Counted from the stretch's first letter, positions 1 to 9,423 are shown. The stretch is 64,000 bases of DNA from Mucilaginibacter mallensis (GCF_900105165.1 NZ_LT629740.1:992001-1056000); one strand, 5' to 3'. A program made the numbers and translations. The notes: generated by a model from the letters alone, not told the origin.

Positions 1-366
1 GTGTACCAGTGTACCTGTGGTTGGTTGTGGTTTGTTGCGCACCACGGCATAATAAGTTTTATGCATTTCGCGGGCCTTGAACATCTGGTTTATACGTTCC
101 AAAGCCTTGCTGGTTTTGGCGAAGAGTATTACACCGCTTACCGGCCTGTCCAACCGGTGTACCACACCCAAAAACGCGCCATTGGGTTTACTGTATTTTT
201 TGGCGATGTATTTTTTAACCTTATCCTCTAACGATTCATCCCCGGTATCATCAACCTGCACAATATCGCCCGCCCGCTTGTTTATGGCAATAAGGTGGTT
301 ATCCTCATACAGCACATCGCTGTCGGTTATATCGTAATTGGTATATTTAAATTCGGGTTTGGCCAT
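1..366 (-). CDS. RluA-family 23S/tRNA pseudouridine synthase, 5' part only (cut by window start)
   Basis: Reading the minus strand from the ATG at 366 gives an open frame of 122 codons running off the window at position 1, so only the N-terminal part of the protein is visible. It carries the RluA/RluC/RluD signature HRLDRPVSG at residues 70-78, with catalytic Asp73, and the preceding motif VLYEDNHLIAINKRAG that opens the catalytic domain. Enzymes of this family convert uridine to pseudouridine in rRNA or tRNA. No S4 domain precedes the catalytic domain, as in the shorter members (RluA, TruC, YjbO types). The gene lies 69 bp downstream of panB on the same strand and may be co-transcribed with it. 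The exact RNA target cannot be told from this fragment. Confidence 0.9.
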   Translation of the reverse strand, partial: MAKPEFKYTNYDITDSDVLYEDNHLIAINKRAGDIVQVDDTGDESLEDKVKKYIAKKYSKPNGAFLGVVHRLDRPVSGVILFAKTSKALERINQMFKAREMHKTYYAVVRNKPQPTTGTLVH

Positions 367-435
367 TTTTTTAGTCAGAAAGTCAGTAAGTCGGGAGTTC
401 CGTAAGTTAAATTGCTCCCCTTTAGGGGCTGGGGG

Positions 436-1251
436 CTAATACTGCTCCTTTTCGTTAGGGAATTCTTTTGCCTTTACATCGCTCACGTAATTCTTAATAG
501 CACCGTTCATCACATCATATAATGAGGCGTACTGACGTAAAAAGCGTGGTTTAAAGCCCTTGTTAATACCCAGCATATCGTGTATTACCAAAACCTGGCC
601 GTCGCAATGCTGGCCTGCGCCTATACCTATAGTAGGTATGCTCAGGCTTTCGCTTACTTCGTGTGCAAGTTTGGCAGGGATCTTCTCCAGCACTATACCA
701 AAGCAGCCCAGTTCCTGTAGTTTCAGGGCATCTTCTTTTAGTTTCTTAGCTTCGGCCTCATGCTTTGCACGTACTGTATAAGTACCAAATTTATAGATGG
801 ATTGTGGTGTTAAGCCCAAATGCCCCATTACCGGGATACCCGCTGTTAAAATTCGACTTACTGATTCAGCAATTTCAACGCCGCCCTCAATTTTTACGGC
901 ATGCGCTCCGGCTTCCTTCATAATGCGTATTGCTGAACTCAAGGCTTCCTTGGAATTACCCTGGTACGAGCCAAATGGCAGATCAACCACCACTAACGCG
1001 CGCTTAACCGCCCGCACTACTGATGAAGCATGATAGATCATCTGATCGAGCGTGATAGGCAGCGTAGTCTCATGCCCGGCCATTACATTTGAGGCCGAAT
1101 CGCCCACCAAAATTATATCCATACCTGCATCATCAACAATGGTTGCCATGGAGTAGTCATAAGCGGTAAGCATAGCTATTTTCTCGCCGCTGTTCTTCAT
1201 CTCCTGCAAAGTATGGGTAGTTATCCGTTTAACTTCTTTATGTACCGACAT
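436..1251 (-). CDS. panB: 3-methyl-2-oxobutanoate hydroxymethyltransferase
   Basis: PanB (271 aa, normal length) transfers a hydroxymethyl group from 5,10-methylene-tetrahydrofolate to 2-oxoisovalerate, giving ketopantoate, the first committed step of pantothenate and coenzyme A synthesis in the cytoplasm. Family landmarks are present: [12 protein letters not shown] with Asp51, VVVDLPFG with Asp90, and KIEGG with Glu122, which match the Mg2+ and substrate ligands of E. coli PanB (Asp45, Asp84, Glu114). The general base corresponds to Glu189 in GIVLEKIP. The glycine-rich [14 protein letters not shown] segment near the C-terminus is also typical. The start is the ATG at 1251, about 20 bp downstream of a -7-like box at 1272-1279. 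No panC or panD is nearby. Confidence 0.97.
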   Translation of the reverse strand: MSVHKEVKRITTHTLQEMKNSGEKIAMLTAYDYSMATIVDDAGMDIILVGDSASNVMAGHETTLPITLDQMIYHASSVVRAVKRALVVVDLPFGSYQGNSKEALSSAIRIMKEAGAHAVKIEGGVEIAESVSRILTAGIPVMGHLGLTPQSIYKFGTYTVRAKHEAEAKKLKEDALKLQELGCFGIVLEKIPAKLAHEVSESLSIPTIGIGAGQHCDGQVLVIHDMLGINKGFKPRFLRQYASLYDVMNGAIKNYVSDVKAKEFPNEKEQY

Positions 1252-1271
1252 GGTGTTTGTTATATGGGGTA

Positions 1272-1279
1272 CAAAGGTA
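1272..1279 (-). promoter_or_regulatory. Probable panB promoter -7 box
   Basis: On the minus strand this reads TACCTTTG, a match to the Bacteroidota -7 consensus TAnnTTTG, ending 20 bp before the panB ATG. No clear TTTG -33 element was found at the expected distance. Confidence 0.5.
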
Positions 1280-1583
1280 GTATTTTTGATTTCGGAATTC
1301 GGAATTTCGATTTCGGATTTATTTTTGATTTGTCATGCTGAGGAACGAAGTAGTAATTATTACATGAGTAGTTCTAACTACTCACTAATCAACTGCTCTC
1401 TAATCACTATTCTTTTGGGTGTTACCTGCGGCCCGGGCTGTTCAGGGCTGCGCTTCGCTCCGGCCCTCCTTCGTCGGGCTAAACCCTTACCATCCCTAAC
1501 ACTGAACTTCAACGCGCTCCGTTTTACCCCCTTCGTCTCCTTCGTCGACACCTCCCCCTAAGTTTGGGGGGGCTGGGTGGAGG

Positions 1584-1649
1584 AACGCGCTCCGTTTGAC
1601 TCACCCCGACCAGCGCAGCGTAGTCGGGGTGAGTCAAACGGAGCGCGTT
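1584..1649. repeat. Perfect 27 bp inverted repeat with 12 nt loop (R1-related)
   Basis: Positions 1584-1610 are exactly complementary to 1623-1649, with the loop at 1611-1622. The arm contains CGCGCTCCGTTTGACTCACC, the same words that make up the middle of the R1 elements at 10.2, 12.1, 16.4 and 36.1 kb. Here the unit appears as a head-to-head pair. It is not followed by a T-run and is not an ordinary terminator. Confidence 0.85.
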
Positions 1650-1743
1650 TATTACCATTACCCCCAGTTTTACGCTTTCATTACAAAAAAATCCGATTTA
1701 ACTCCGGATTATATAATTGATCAGGCAATCCTTATCTTTACCT

Positions 1744-2292
1744 ATGGCCTGGGCAGATCGCTTTAATAAATCATATTATCTTGAAACCAAAGTTCCGAAA
1801 GAAGAAATACTTAATGCTTTAAAACAAAAAATTGCTGAAGCCCGCCAAAATACAGGCTTCTTATCCTTATATAAATTTCCTGATTTCAAAGAAATTTCAA
1901 TTAATGGTGACAGAATTTCGGTTTATGAAGTTTACAGGTTTGGAAGTTTTGTAGGTGGTTCAATTTTGATGGAACTTTCAAATAATGAAAAAAAAGGGTC
2001 TCAAATATTCGCAAAGTCAAAATTGCGAACTGATGCAATATTTTTACCGGCTATTTTGGGCTTGTTTGGTACACTGCTCGGCTTTACTTTATTAAAATGG
2101 CCGTCATTAACTTATAATTCCATAGTTGTTGACTGGTTTACAATTTCAGCTTTAAGTTTCATGGCTGTATTTTTTGTGATGTATGTCCCTCTTTCAATAG
2201 TTTTAACAAACAAAAGATTAAAAGATTACCTCACAAGTATTTTTTGGCAAATAGGTATAAACGAGAAATTTATAGAATTGCCTGCGCAATAA
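1744..2292 (+). CDS. Hypothetical protein with two membrane segments
   Basis: An unrecognised 182 aa protein. The soluble N-terminal part (about 1-95) has the pattern of a small alpha/beta domain. Two hydrophobic segments follow at about residues 99-117 (FLPAILGLFGTLLGF) and 131-154, then a short tail ending IELPAQ, so the protein probably sits in the inner membrane with most of its mass on one side. I chose the ATG at 1744. A TTG nine codons upstream (1717) is also open but adds a poorly supported leader. The codons are more AT-rich than in the flanking panB and carA genes, which suggests a lineage-specific or recently acquired gene. It has no partner gene. Confidence 0.65.
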   Translation: MAWADRFNKSYYLETKVPKEEILNALKQKIAEARQNTGFLSLYKFPDFKEISINGDRISVYEVYRFGSFVGGSILMELSNNEKKGSQIFAKSKLRTDAIFLPAILGLFGTLLGFTLLKWPSLTYNSIVVDWFTISALSFMAVFFVMYVPLSIVLTNKRLKDYLTSIFWQIGINEKFIELPAQ

Positions 2293-2362
2293 TTAATTAT
2301 TGTTTTCTACACTCTCATTACAAAAATCCCAAATCCCACTTCCAAAATCCGAAATAATCTTT

Positions 2363-2370
2363 TACCTTTG
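2363..2370 (+). promoter_or_regulatory. Probable carA promoter -7 box with ~95 nt leader
   Basis: TACCTTTG matches the Bacteroidota TAnnTTTG box. Transcription would start near 2377, leaving a leader of about 95 nt before the carA ATG at 2472. The leader has no obvious terminator-like hairpin. Confidence 0.45.
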
Positions 2371-2471
2371 CGGCGTGAATCAAGAGGTTTCTTACTTCAA
2401 TTCTGCAACCTGTTTTAAGGGAGCTTGTTACCAGGCTAACCAACCCAATAATCATTCTATTTTTTTCGCAA

Positions 2472-3572
2472 ATGACTTACTTCACCAAATTACCGGCAGT
2501 ATTATTACTGGCTGACGGAACTGTATTTTATGGCAAAGCTGCCGGAAAGATCGGTACTACTACCGGCGAGATCTGCTTTAATACCGGCATGACCGGTTAT
2601 CAGGAGATATTTACTGACCCATCGTACTTCGGGCAGATAATGGTAGCCACCAACGCGCACATAGGCAACTATGGTATTGCTGATGCTGAGGTTGAATCGA
2701 GCCAGATACAGATTGCCGGGCTGGTTTGTAAGAATTATAATATTACCTACAGCCGCAAACAGGCTAACGAAAGCATACAGGATTATTTCCAGGAGCAAAA
2801 CATTGTAGGTATTAGCGATATTGATACCCGCCAACTGGTGCGCCACATACGTGATAAAGGCGCCATGAACGCCATCATCTCATCTGAAATACTTGATTTG
2901 GAAGAATTGAAAGCTAAATTGGCTGAAGTACCTTCAATGGATGGCTTGGAATTATCATCGCAGGTATCAACTACCGAAACCTATACTTTTGGTGATGAAA
3001 GCGCCAAATACCGTGTAGCGGTGCTTGATCTGGGTGTAAAGAAAAACATCCTCCGCAATTTTGACGACCGTGATGTTTATGCAAAGGTTTATCCAGCAAA
3101 AACCACTTTCGAAGAAATGGAAAAGGATTTCGCGCCATCAGGGTATTTTATCTCGAACGGTCCCGGCGATCCATCTGCAATGCCTTACGCTATTGAAACT
3201 GTAAAGGAAATATTAGCTGCTGATAAACCAATGTTCGGGATCTGTTTAGGTCATCAGTTATTGGCTTTGGCTAATGACATCCCAACCAAAAAAATGTTTA
3301 ATGGTCACCGCGGACTGAACCACCCGGTTAAAAATATTATTATCAACCATTGCGAAGTTACCTCGCAAAACCACGGTTTTGGTGTAGTACCTGAAGCTGT
3401 AAGGGCATCAGATAAAGTGGAGATCACCCACGTAAACCTGAATGATCAATCTATTGAAGGTATCAGGGTAAAGGATAAAAAAGCATTCTCGGTACAATAT
3501 CACCCTGAATCATCACCCGGCCCGCATGATAGCAGGTATTTGTTTGATGATTTTATTAAGTTGATGAATTAA
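2472..3572 (+). CDS. carA: Carbamoyl-phosphate synthase small (glutaminase) subunit
   Basis: CarA (366 aa) hydrolyses glutamine and channels ammonia to CarB for carbamoyl phosphate, the precursor of pyrimidines and arginine. The N-terminal CarA-specific domain (about 1-175, with TGMTGYQEIFTDPSY) is followed by a class I glutamine amidotransferase domain. The triad is visible as Cys258 in MFGICLGHQ, His344 and Glu346 in VQYHPESSPG. ISNGPGDP at about 228-235 is the usual oxyanion strand. The start is the first ATG of the frame that matches the family N-terminus. carB is not in the window. A strong terminator begins 14 bp after the stop, so the gene is transcribed alone here. Confidence 0.97.
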   Translation: MTYFTKLPAVLLLADGTVFYGKAAGKIGTTTGEICFNTGMTGYQEIFTDPSYFGQIMVATNAHIGNYGIADAEVESSQIQIAGLVCKNYNITYSRKQANESIQDYFQEQNIVGISDIDTRQLVRHIRDKGAMNAIISSEILDLEELKAKLAEVPSMDGLELSSQVSTTETYTFGDESAKYRVAVLDLGVKKNILRNFDDRDVYAKVYPAKTTFEEMEKDFAPSGYFISNGPGDPSAMPYAIETVKEILAADKPMFGICLGHQLLALANDIPTKKMFNGHRGLNHPVKNIIINHCEVTSQNHGFGVVPEAVRASDKVEITHVNLNDQSIEGIRVKDKKAFSVQYHPESSPGPHDSRYLFDDFIKLMN

Positions 3573-3585
3573 GAGATATCATACT

Positions 3586-3630
3586 AAAACGACAAAGGGC
3601 AGGATTTTATCCGGCCCTTTGTCGTTTTCT
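3586..3630 (+). terminator. Intrinsic terminator after carA
   Basis: A perfect 15 bp stem, AAAACGACAAAGGGC (3586-3600) against 3614-3628, with a 13 nt loop. The A-rich and T-rich ends make it work in both directions. Confidence 0.9.
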
Positions 3631-3638
3631 CTCCAACC

Positions 3639-3665
3639 GTCATTGCGAGGAACGAAGCAATCCCG
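3639..3665. repeat. Solo REP half-site left of R2 copy 1
   Basis: GTCATTGCGAGGAACGAAGC is one arm of the REP hairpin seen complete at 55980-56064. The complementary arm is missing on the far side of R2 copy 1, unlike at copy 3. Confidence 0.7.
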
Positions 3666-3709
3666 ACTGTACAGAGCAAACTTTGTAGGTTTAAATATCA
3701 TGTGAAGCC

Positions 3710-4194
3710 GCTCATTGCCGCGGAGGCTAGTTCTTTTGTCTTGACACAAAAGAACCAAAAAGTCAAGACAACAAGGATGCTTCCACCCGCCCTGCCGGTT
3801 CTTTACGCTTTTTTCGCTGTTCGGCACCTTCGTGCCTCACATCACCCAAAAAGCTAAACCGGCATTCCCGCCTCTACGCTGGCCCGCCCTTGTTGTCAGA
3901 GGCCTACGCTCTTTTGATCCGTTTAATCTAGTTCTTTTCCCTTCCCCCGTCAGTAGAACAGCTTCGGGCGAAATCAGGTAAAACGATGGTGGCCTTGTGG
4001 GCGGCAGGGCATAGCAGATTTTTACAGAAGCGCAAAAGCCCAGAGCGTAGCGACAGCCGGGTAAAAATATAGCAGCTCAGGTTTTGCCTGATTTGCAGCG
4101 CAAAGGCCAGTGCGGCAAAGAAGCATTTCTAATGACTTGATTTTTTGCTACCTTTTGTATCAAGACAAAAGTAGTAGCCCTAGCGGCAATGAGC
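3710..4194. repeat. R2 element, copy 1 (485 bp, palindromic, terminal inverted repeats)
   Basis: The ends are perfect 12 bp inverted repeats, GCTCATTGCCGC (3710-3721) and its complement (4183-4194). Inside them lie a second pair of arms (CTTTTGTCTTGACACAAAAG and its near complement at about 4152-4171) and a core that is also self-complementary: GAAATCAGGTAAAAC near 3970 with GTTTTGCCTGATTT near 4081, and AGCAGATTTTTAC near 4014 with GTAAAAATATAGCAG near 4061. Copies 2 and 3 are at 17820 and 45713. This copy lacks the roughly 65 bp segment with the mini-frame ATGAATACCATT seen in the other two. No transposase or plausible protein is encoded. It could be a non-autonomous mobile element (MITE-like) or a structured RNA gene. 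Confidence 0.8.
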
Positions 4195-4243
4195 GATACC
4201 TCGCGACTCAACAAGCAGGTCTTAAAGCCAGTAAAAGGTATAT

Positions 4244-4783
4244 TTATTTCCCCAAATAATACCCCGGTATCTTCAACCCCGGTTTCTCCACATCCCAAAT
4301 AATACTTGAAACTTTCCAGCCGGCTTTAGTTTTAATAAGCTGAAAACTATTCACGCCTCGCTCAGCCAAACTATCCGGGTGATTAAGATAAGTTGCATAA
4401 GTACTGGTACGGCTGGCTATGTTACCAAATTGCTCTGTTTTGCCGAACAACTCTTTTTCGTAAAAATAATGTATGTGGCCTGTTTCAATAAATGTACGGT
4501 ACAGGTAAATAAACTGGTTGATGTTGGTTACCTGTGCACTATCTGCTGTACGAAAATTGATCAACTGTGCCTGTGGAATAAAAGCTTCCTTGATCTCTGC
4601 ATAACGGGGTAACTCTCCTGTATTAAAGCAGATGGAATGATATGCATTATCAACAGCCTTTTTAATAGCTGCCTCATCGGGTACTTTATATACTGCCGTT
4701 GAATCAACTTTTGGCTGAGTGCTTTTTGTATGACATGCCGATAAGGCGATTATGCAAAGAGAATATATAAGAAGTTTTTTCAT
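4244..4783 (-). CDS. Lipoprotein with probable NTF2/SnoaL-like domain
   Basis: A 179 aa protein with a type II signal: a short basic start, a hydrophobic stretch and the lipobox LSAC, with Cys17 as the lipidation site. The rest reads as a single alpha+beta domain: helices around residues 38-55 (DEAAIKKAVDNAYHS), a middle part about a missing or late 'FRTADSAQVTNINQFIYLYRT', and a final strand pair ending SFQLIKTKAGWKVSSIIWD. The closing 'GWKVSSIIW' pattern resembles NTF2-like (SnoaL/DUF4440) proteins, but this assignment is inference. It likely faces the periplasm. It stands alone, with R2 copy 1 on its 3' side. No enzymatic residues can be named. Confidence 0.8.
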   Translation of the reverse strand: MKKLLIYSLCIIALSACHTKSTQPKVDSTAVYKVPDEAAIKKAVDNAYHSICFNTGELPRYAEIKEAFIPQAQLINFRTADSAQVTNINQFIYLYRTFIETGHIHYFYEKELFGKTEQFGNIASRTSTYATYLNHPDSLAERGVNSFQLIKTKAGWKVSSIIWDVEKPGLKIPGYYLGK

Positions 4784-4832
4784 GTTGTTTTAGATGATAA
4801 TATGATAAAGATATATAATTCATCATAAACCA

Positions 4833-4925
4833 AGTCATGCTGAACTTGTTTCAGCACCTCACATGCCAGGTCGATTTTATGCTGATCACCTCACTTGCGG
4901 GATCCTGAAACAAGTTCAGGATGAC
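4833..4925. repeat. REP-like palindrome (GTCATGCTGAACTTG type)
   Basis: GTCATGCTGAACTTGTTTCA at 4834 pairs with CTGAAACAAGTTCAGGATGAC ending at 4925, around a loop that repeats the word CACCTCAC. It belongs to the dispersed GTCATnnTGA hairpins common between Bacteroidota genes. Confidence 0.75.
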
Positions 4926-5321
4926 GGTGAAATTTTGTTTTACCCCATTCGTCGGCATTTTACCGCCATTTACCGGGATTTTGGCCGGATTCCCCAAAAA
5001 CCACTGGTTGTAGCGCTGTTCTGTGTGCATTTTTGATGTATCAAATCACTCACACAATGGAAAAGTTACTTACAATACACCTTATAAATTTGGCAATACA
5101 TGCTATAGCACAGGCACATGCAGTTATTGCAACTTTAGGTCACCTGGTAAAATAAGCGCTGGTCCGTTACTTACGGACGAGTATCATATATATAGCCTCA
5201 CCCCAACCCCCTCTCTAAAGGAGAGGGGCATAATAAGAGGGATTTAGGCAAGGCAGTAATATTTCTGTCATTCAAATCAAAAAATTATAATTATATCATT
5301 AATGTATCGCATTTTTGCGCC
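4926..5321. other. Spacer upstream of the ABC transporter genes
   Basis: It contains TTTTACCGCCATTTACCGGG words around 4960, the small candidate gene at 5057-5155, and a short CCCC...GGGG hairpin around 5203-5226 (CCCAACCCCCTCTC / GAGAGGGG). No other coding or RNA signal was recognised. Confidence 0.5.
5057..5155 (+). CDS. Candidate small protein, 32 aa
   Basis: ATG at 5057 to TAA at 5153-5155. The peptide begins MEKLLTIHLINLAIHA and is rich in Ile, Leu, Ala and His, so it would form one amphipathic or membrane-seeking helix. No promoter match or ribosome site supports it and no homologue is known to me. It is listed only because the composition is far from what a random frame usually gives. 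Confidence 0.25.
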   Translation: MEKLLTIHLINLAIHAIAQAHAVIATLGHLVK

Positions 5322-6086
5322 ATGGCAAAACAACCCATTATTACCGTAAATAACCTGGTAAAAAATTACGGCGATTTTAATGCCGTAAAGGACATTAGCT
5401 TTGAGGTTTATGAGGGCGAGATCTTCGGTTTGCTTGGCCCTAACGGGGCGGGTAAAACCACTACTTTAGAGATCATTGAAACCCTGCGCGATAAAACATC
5501 CGGCCAGATCATAGTTGATGGCTTTGATGTTGATAAGGACCCCGACAATATTAAAAAACGCATCGGTGTACAACTGCAGGCCGCGGGATATTATCCAAAC
5601 CTGAACCTTTCTGAACTGATCGAGTTGTTCTCGGGTCTGTACGGTATCAACAAAACGCCTATGGAAATGCTGGCAAAAGTGGCATTGACCGATAAGGCTA
5701 AAGCCAAGTACAAAGAACTTTCCGGCGGACAAAAACAACGTTTTTCTATCGCTACTACTTTAATAAACGACCCGCGTATTATATTTTTGGATGAACCTAC
5801 CACAGGGCTCGATCCGCAGGCAAGGCGTAATTTATGGGACCTGATTCGCGAGATCCGCGACAGCGGGACTACCGTGGTTATTACTACCCATTACATGGAT
5901 GAAGCCGAAATATTATGCGACCGCGTGGCTTTTGTTGATGGTGGCCGTATTATAGATATCGATACCCCCGATAATTTTATCGACAAGCTGGTAGCATCGG
6001 GCTTTGAACGTAAAAAAGAAGTAAAGCTAGCCAACCTGGAAGATGTTTTTATTAACCTGACAGGCAAGGAGTGGAGGGAAGGGTAA
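5322..6086 (+). CDS. ABC transporter ATP-binding protein (ABC-2 exporter type)
   Basis: A 254 aa nucleotide-binding subunit. The Walker A motif GPNGAGKTT is at residues 39-47, the Q-loop is near 88 (GVQLQAAG), the signature is LSGGQKQR (about 135-142), Walker B is RIIFLDEPTTGLDP (about 154-167), and the switch His follows in TTHYMDEAE. The layout matches the CcmA/NatA/DrrA class of drug or lipid exporters and not importers. The permease begins 126 bp downstream on the same strand, and the pair should form the homodimeric ATPase plus permease complex in the inner membrane. The substrate is unknown. The tail LEDVFINLTGKEWREG is typical of the class. Confidence 0.95.
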   Translation: MAKQPIITVNNLVKNYGDFNAVKDISFEVYEGEIFGLLGPNGAGKTTTLEIIETLRDKTSGQIIVDGFDVDKDPDNIKKRIGVQLQAAGYYPNLNLSELIELFSGLYGINKTPMEMLAKVALTDKAKAKYKELSGGQKQRFSIATTLINDPRIIFLDEPTTGLDPQARRNLWDLIREIRDSGTTVVITTHYMDEAEILCDRVAFVDGGRIIDIDTPDNFIDKLVASGFERKKEVKLANLEDVFINLTGKEWREG

Positions 6087-6212
6087 GCACAGCCCCCCGA
6101 CCCCCTGAAGGGGGAGTGAGTTTGCAGTTGCCAATGAGCAGTTGCAGTCAATTATGACCCATGACAAATGACTGAAAAGGTCTGCAGTTGATACCAATGA
6201 ACTAATGAACTA

Positions 6213-7352
6213 ATGAACCAAAATAATAATTATAGTAATACAAAAGCAACCCTGGCCATTGCCAAAGCCAGTTTCAGATCAATTGTGCGCAGCCCGTCGT
6301 CGGTGGTGTTTACGCTGTTATTCCCGCTGATATTTATATTGGTGTTCGGCTTTATTGGCGGCAGCGCCGTTAGTGTTGATGTGGGTGTGGTAAAGGGTAG
6401 CGATACACAGAACCCGGTTTACCAGGCACTTGCAAAATCAAGCGTGATACACCTGATCAACGACCAACCTATCGACCAGATGAATAGCGACCTGGCTAAA
6501 GGGCATATTGATGCTATTATAAATATCAAAAAAAACCATGATGGCTGGACGATATACCCGCCATTATCGGTTGCAAAATCTAAGCCTGCATTTACTGTTG
6601 ATGTGCAATACACCAAAGCCTCGGCAGAAAAGGACAACATCCTGAAATCGGTATTAAGCACTATCTTTTTCCGGATGAACCAATTAACCAGTAATGAACC
6701 ACCTGCAATTGCTGAACTAAAGGAAACAACCGTATCCGGCCGCGAATACAAAACCATCGACTTTATCTTACCCGGTCAATTAGGCTTCTCATTATTAAGT
6801 ACCGGTGTTTTTGGTACGGCATTCGTGTTCCTGAGTTTGCGTATCACATTGGTAATAAAACGCTTTTTTGCTACCCCGGTAAAAAGGTACAGCATAGTAT
6901 TGGGCGAGGCATTGGCCCGTATCACCTTTGCTTTGATAGGTGCGCTATTTATTATACTGATAGGCCACTACGCTTTTGATTTTACGCTGATACATGGCAT
7001 AAGCACGGTGCTGCAAATGCTGGTGCTCTCGTTCGTCGGGGTCGTCATTTTTATGGGCTTTGGCTTTGTGGTATCGGGTATAGCCAAAAATGAAAGCTCT
7101 GTACCGCCGATAGCTAATATTATCACCTTGCCGCAGTTCCTGCTGTCGGGTACATTTTTTAGTATCTCTGTTTTCCCAACGTGGCTGCAGCCGGTTTGTA
7201 ATGCGCTGCCATTAACCTACCTTAATGATGCCATGCGCAAAATAGCTTTTGAAGGCGCAAGTTTGCTTGATGTTGGTCACCAGTTATTGATCCTGCTGAT
7301 ATGGGGTGTTATTGTTTACTCGGCTGCTGTTAAGTTGTTTAAGTGGGAGTAG
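6213..7352 (+). CDS. ABC-2 type transporter permease
   Basis: A 379 aa membrane protein of the ABC-2 family (YhhJ/DrrB/YadH-like), the partner of the ATPase at 5322. One membrane helix near residues 27-49 (SSVVFTLLFPLIFILVFGFIG) is followed by a roughly 130-residue extracytoplasmic loop, then five or six helices from about 185 to 375, including the conserved region PQFLLSGTFFSISVFPTWLQ and the NALPLTYLNDAMR motif. The start lies in a run of three overlapping AATGAACTA words (ATG at 6197, 6205 and 6213). I chose 6213, the only one of the three that leads into this frame. The same words form inverted repeats around 42.8-43.2 kb. The transported substrate cannot be inferred. Confidence 0.92.
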   Translation: MNQNNNYSNTKATLAIAKASFRSIVRSPSSVVFTLLFPLIFILVFGFIGGSAVSVDVGVVKGSDTQNPVYQALAKSSVIHLINDQPIDQMNSDLAKGHIDAIINIKKNHDGWTIYPPLSVAKSKPAFTVDVQYTKASAEKDNILKSVLSTIFFRMNQLTSNEPPAIAELKETTVSGREYKTIDFILPGQLGFSLLSTGVFGTAFVFLSLRITLVIKRFFATPVKRYSIVLGEALARITFALIGALFIILIGHYAFDFTLIHGISTVLQMLVLSFVGVVIFMGFGFVVSGIAKNESSVPPIANIITLPQFLLSGTFFSISVFPTWLQPVCNALPLTYLNDAMRKIAFEGASLLDVGHQLLILLIWGVIVYSAAVKLFKWE

Positions 7353-7548
7353 GGGAACCAGAATTTACTGGATTTTTTTGATTTTCAGGATGTGGGCTAT
7401 TTACTAAATGCTCCCGCGAGCTTGCAGCTCGTGGTGGCGCATTGTTACAGTTTGCAACTGTAAGCCAAAGCAGTATATTTAGTACTTACTTAATAGGGAG
7501 TACGCGACTCTACACCGGCAAAAGCACAGATAAAAATTCAATAAATAA
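7353..7548. other. Spacer with short palindromes
   Basis: Contains an R3-like start (GAACCAGAATTTACTGGATT) and the imperfect palindromes CGCGAGCTTGCAGCTCGTG and TTACAGTTTGCAACTGTAA. No gene was found. Confidence 0.5.
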
Positions 7549-7920
7549 ATGGGAATTATAGAGGATAAAGGTATATTGTTTTATAATAATATTACTGACG
7601 GAAAAACATACAAAAGAGCATCCTCAACAGTAAATGATCCCAATATTAGCTTTATAAGCCGTTTTAAAAATCCTCAAATTTTGACTGAGATAGTCTATGA
7701 TGTAATTCTGGCTATTAATGGAGATTTTAATTTAATCAAAGATCCTGATGTAAGTAATAATGAAGACATAGCATTTATTACACCTTTTGGAATAGATTTT
7801 TATGATAACAATGGAAAAAATGTTTTAGGAACATTATCGTTGTTGGAATTTAAAGAACTTGTAGAGGCTTGGAGAGATTTTTTGTTACAACCACCATTAA
7901 ATGGGAGTACCGTTTTGTAA
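7549..7920 (+). CDS. Hypothetical acidic protein, 123 aa
   Basis: Not recognised. The protein is acidic, has no signal peptide or membrane segment, and alternates strand-like and helix-like segments, ending in a helix LLEFKELVEAWRDFLLQPP. The coding sequence is clearly more AT-rich than eno downstream or the ABC genes upstream. The size, charge and isolation resemble the orphan immunity proteins scattered through Bacteroidota genomes, but no toxin gene is next to it and this is only a suggestion. The start is ATG 7549, preceded by an A-rich stretch typical of Bacteroidota translation starts. Confidence 0.6.
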   Translation: MGIIEDKGILFYNNITDGKTYKRASSTVNDPNISFISRFKNPQILTEIVYDVILAINGDFNLIKDPDVSNNEDIAFITPFGIDFYDNNGKNVLGTLSLLEFKELVEAWRDFLLQPPLNGSTVL

Positions 7921-8003
7921 TAATGCCTTTTGGCTTTTTTAACTACTTTATAAAAATAATTCTTTCTGCTGTGCCGTTGGTTTAGTCGCATCACTTACTC
8001 TCC

Positions 8004-8101
8004 ACGTTAATTTAACGTTAAACTTTATTTATTTTCAGCATATTTTAATTTCATTTGTATATTTGAAAAGTAATAAAACATAGTGTACCTTTTACACTAT
8101 G
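8004..8101 (+). promoter_or_regulatory. eno promoter region with palindrome and leader hairpin
   Basis: Three elements lie in order. ACGTTAATTTAACGT (8004-8018) is a 7+1+7 palindrome and a possible operator. TATATTTG (8058-8065) is a perfect TAnnTTTG -7 box, with TTTTC about 21 bp upstream as a weak -33 element. CATAGTGTA / TACACTATG (8079-8087 / 8093-8101) is a 9 bp hairpin in the leader, 26 nt before the ATG. The hairpin may stabilise this highly expressed mRNA. Confidence 0.5.
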
Positions 8102-8112
8102 TATAATTTTAA

Positions 8113-9423
<1,311 letters not shown>

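Larger units (their letters stand above)
1252..1743. other. Spacer between panB and the 1744 gene, filled with repeat pieces
   Basis: No gene is supported here. The spacer holds the word repeat GATTTCGGA (1288-1320), one REP half-site (GTCATGCTGAGGAACGAAG at about 1334), a GC-rich stretch from about 1420 sharing words with the R1 family (CCTGCGGCCCGGGCTG, CTTCAACGCGCTCCG), and the perfect 27 bp palindrome at 1584-1649. The open frame across 1250-1561 reads straight through these repeats and shows no protein-like composition. Confidence 0.7.

Noticed and set aside
1..337. Open frames on the plus strand at the window start
   Set aside because: They are shadows of the minus-strand RluA-type gene, whose translation carries the HRLDRPVSG motif.
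1250..1561. Plus-strand frame of 103 codons
   Set aside because: It runs through word repeats and R1-like DNA, and no protein-like segment is present.
3579..3827. Minus-strand frame over the carA terminator and R2 copy 1
   Set aside because: It overlaps a perfect terminator and repeat DNA; its composition follows the repeat.
5023..5247. Plus-strand frame of 74 codons in the spacer before the ABC genes
   Set aside because: It ends in the CCCC...GGGG repeat and has a random, cysteine-rich composition; the 32-codon frame in another phase looks more protein-like.
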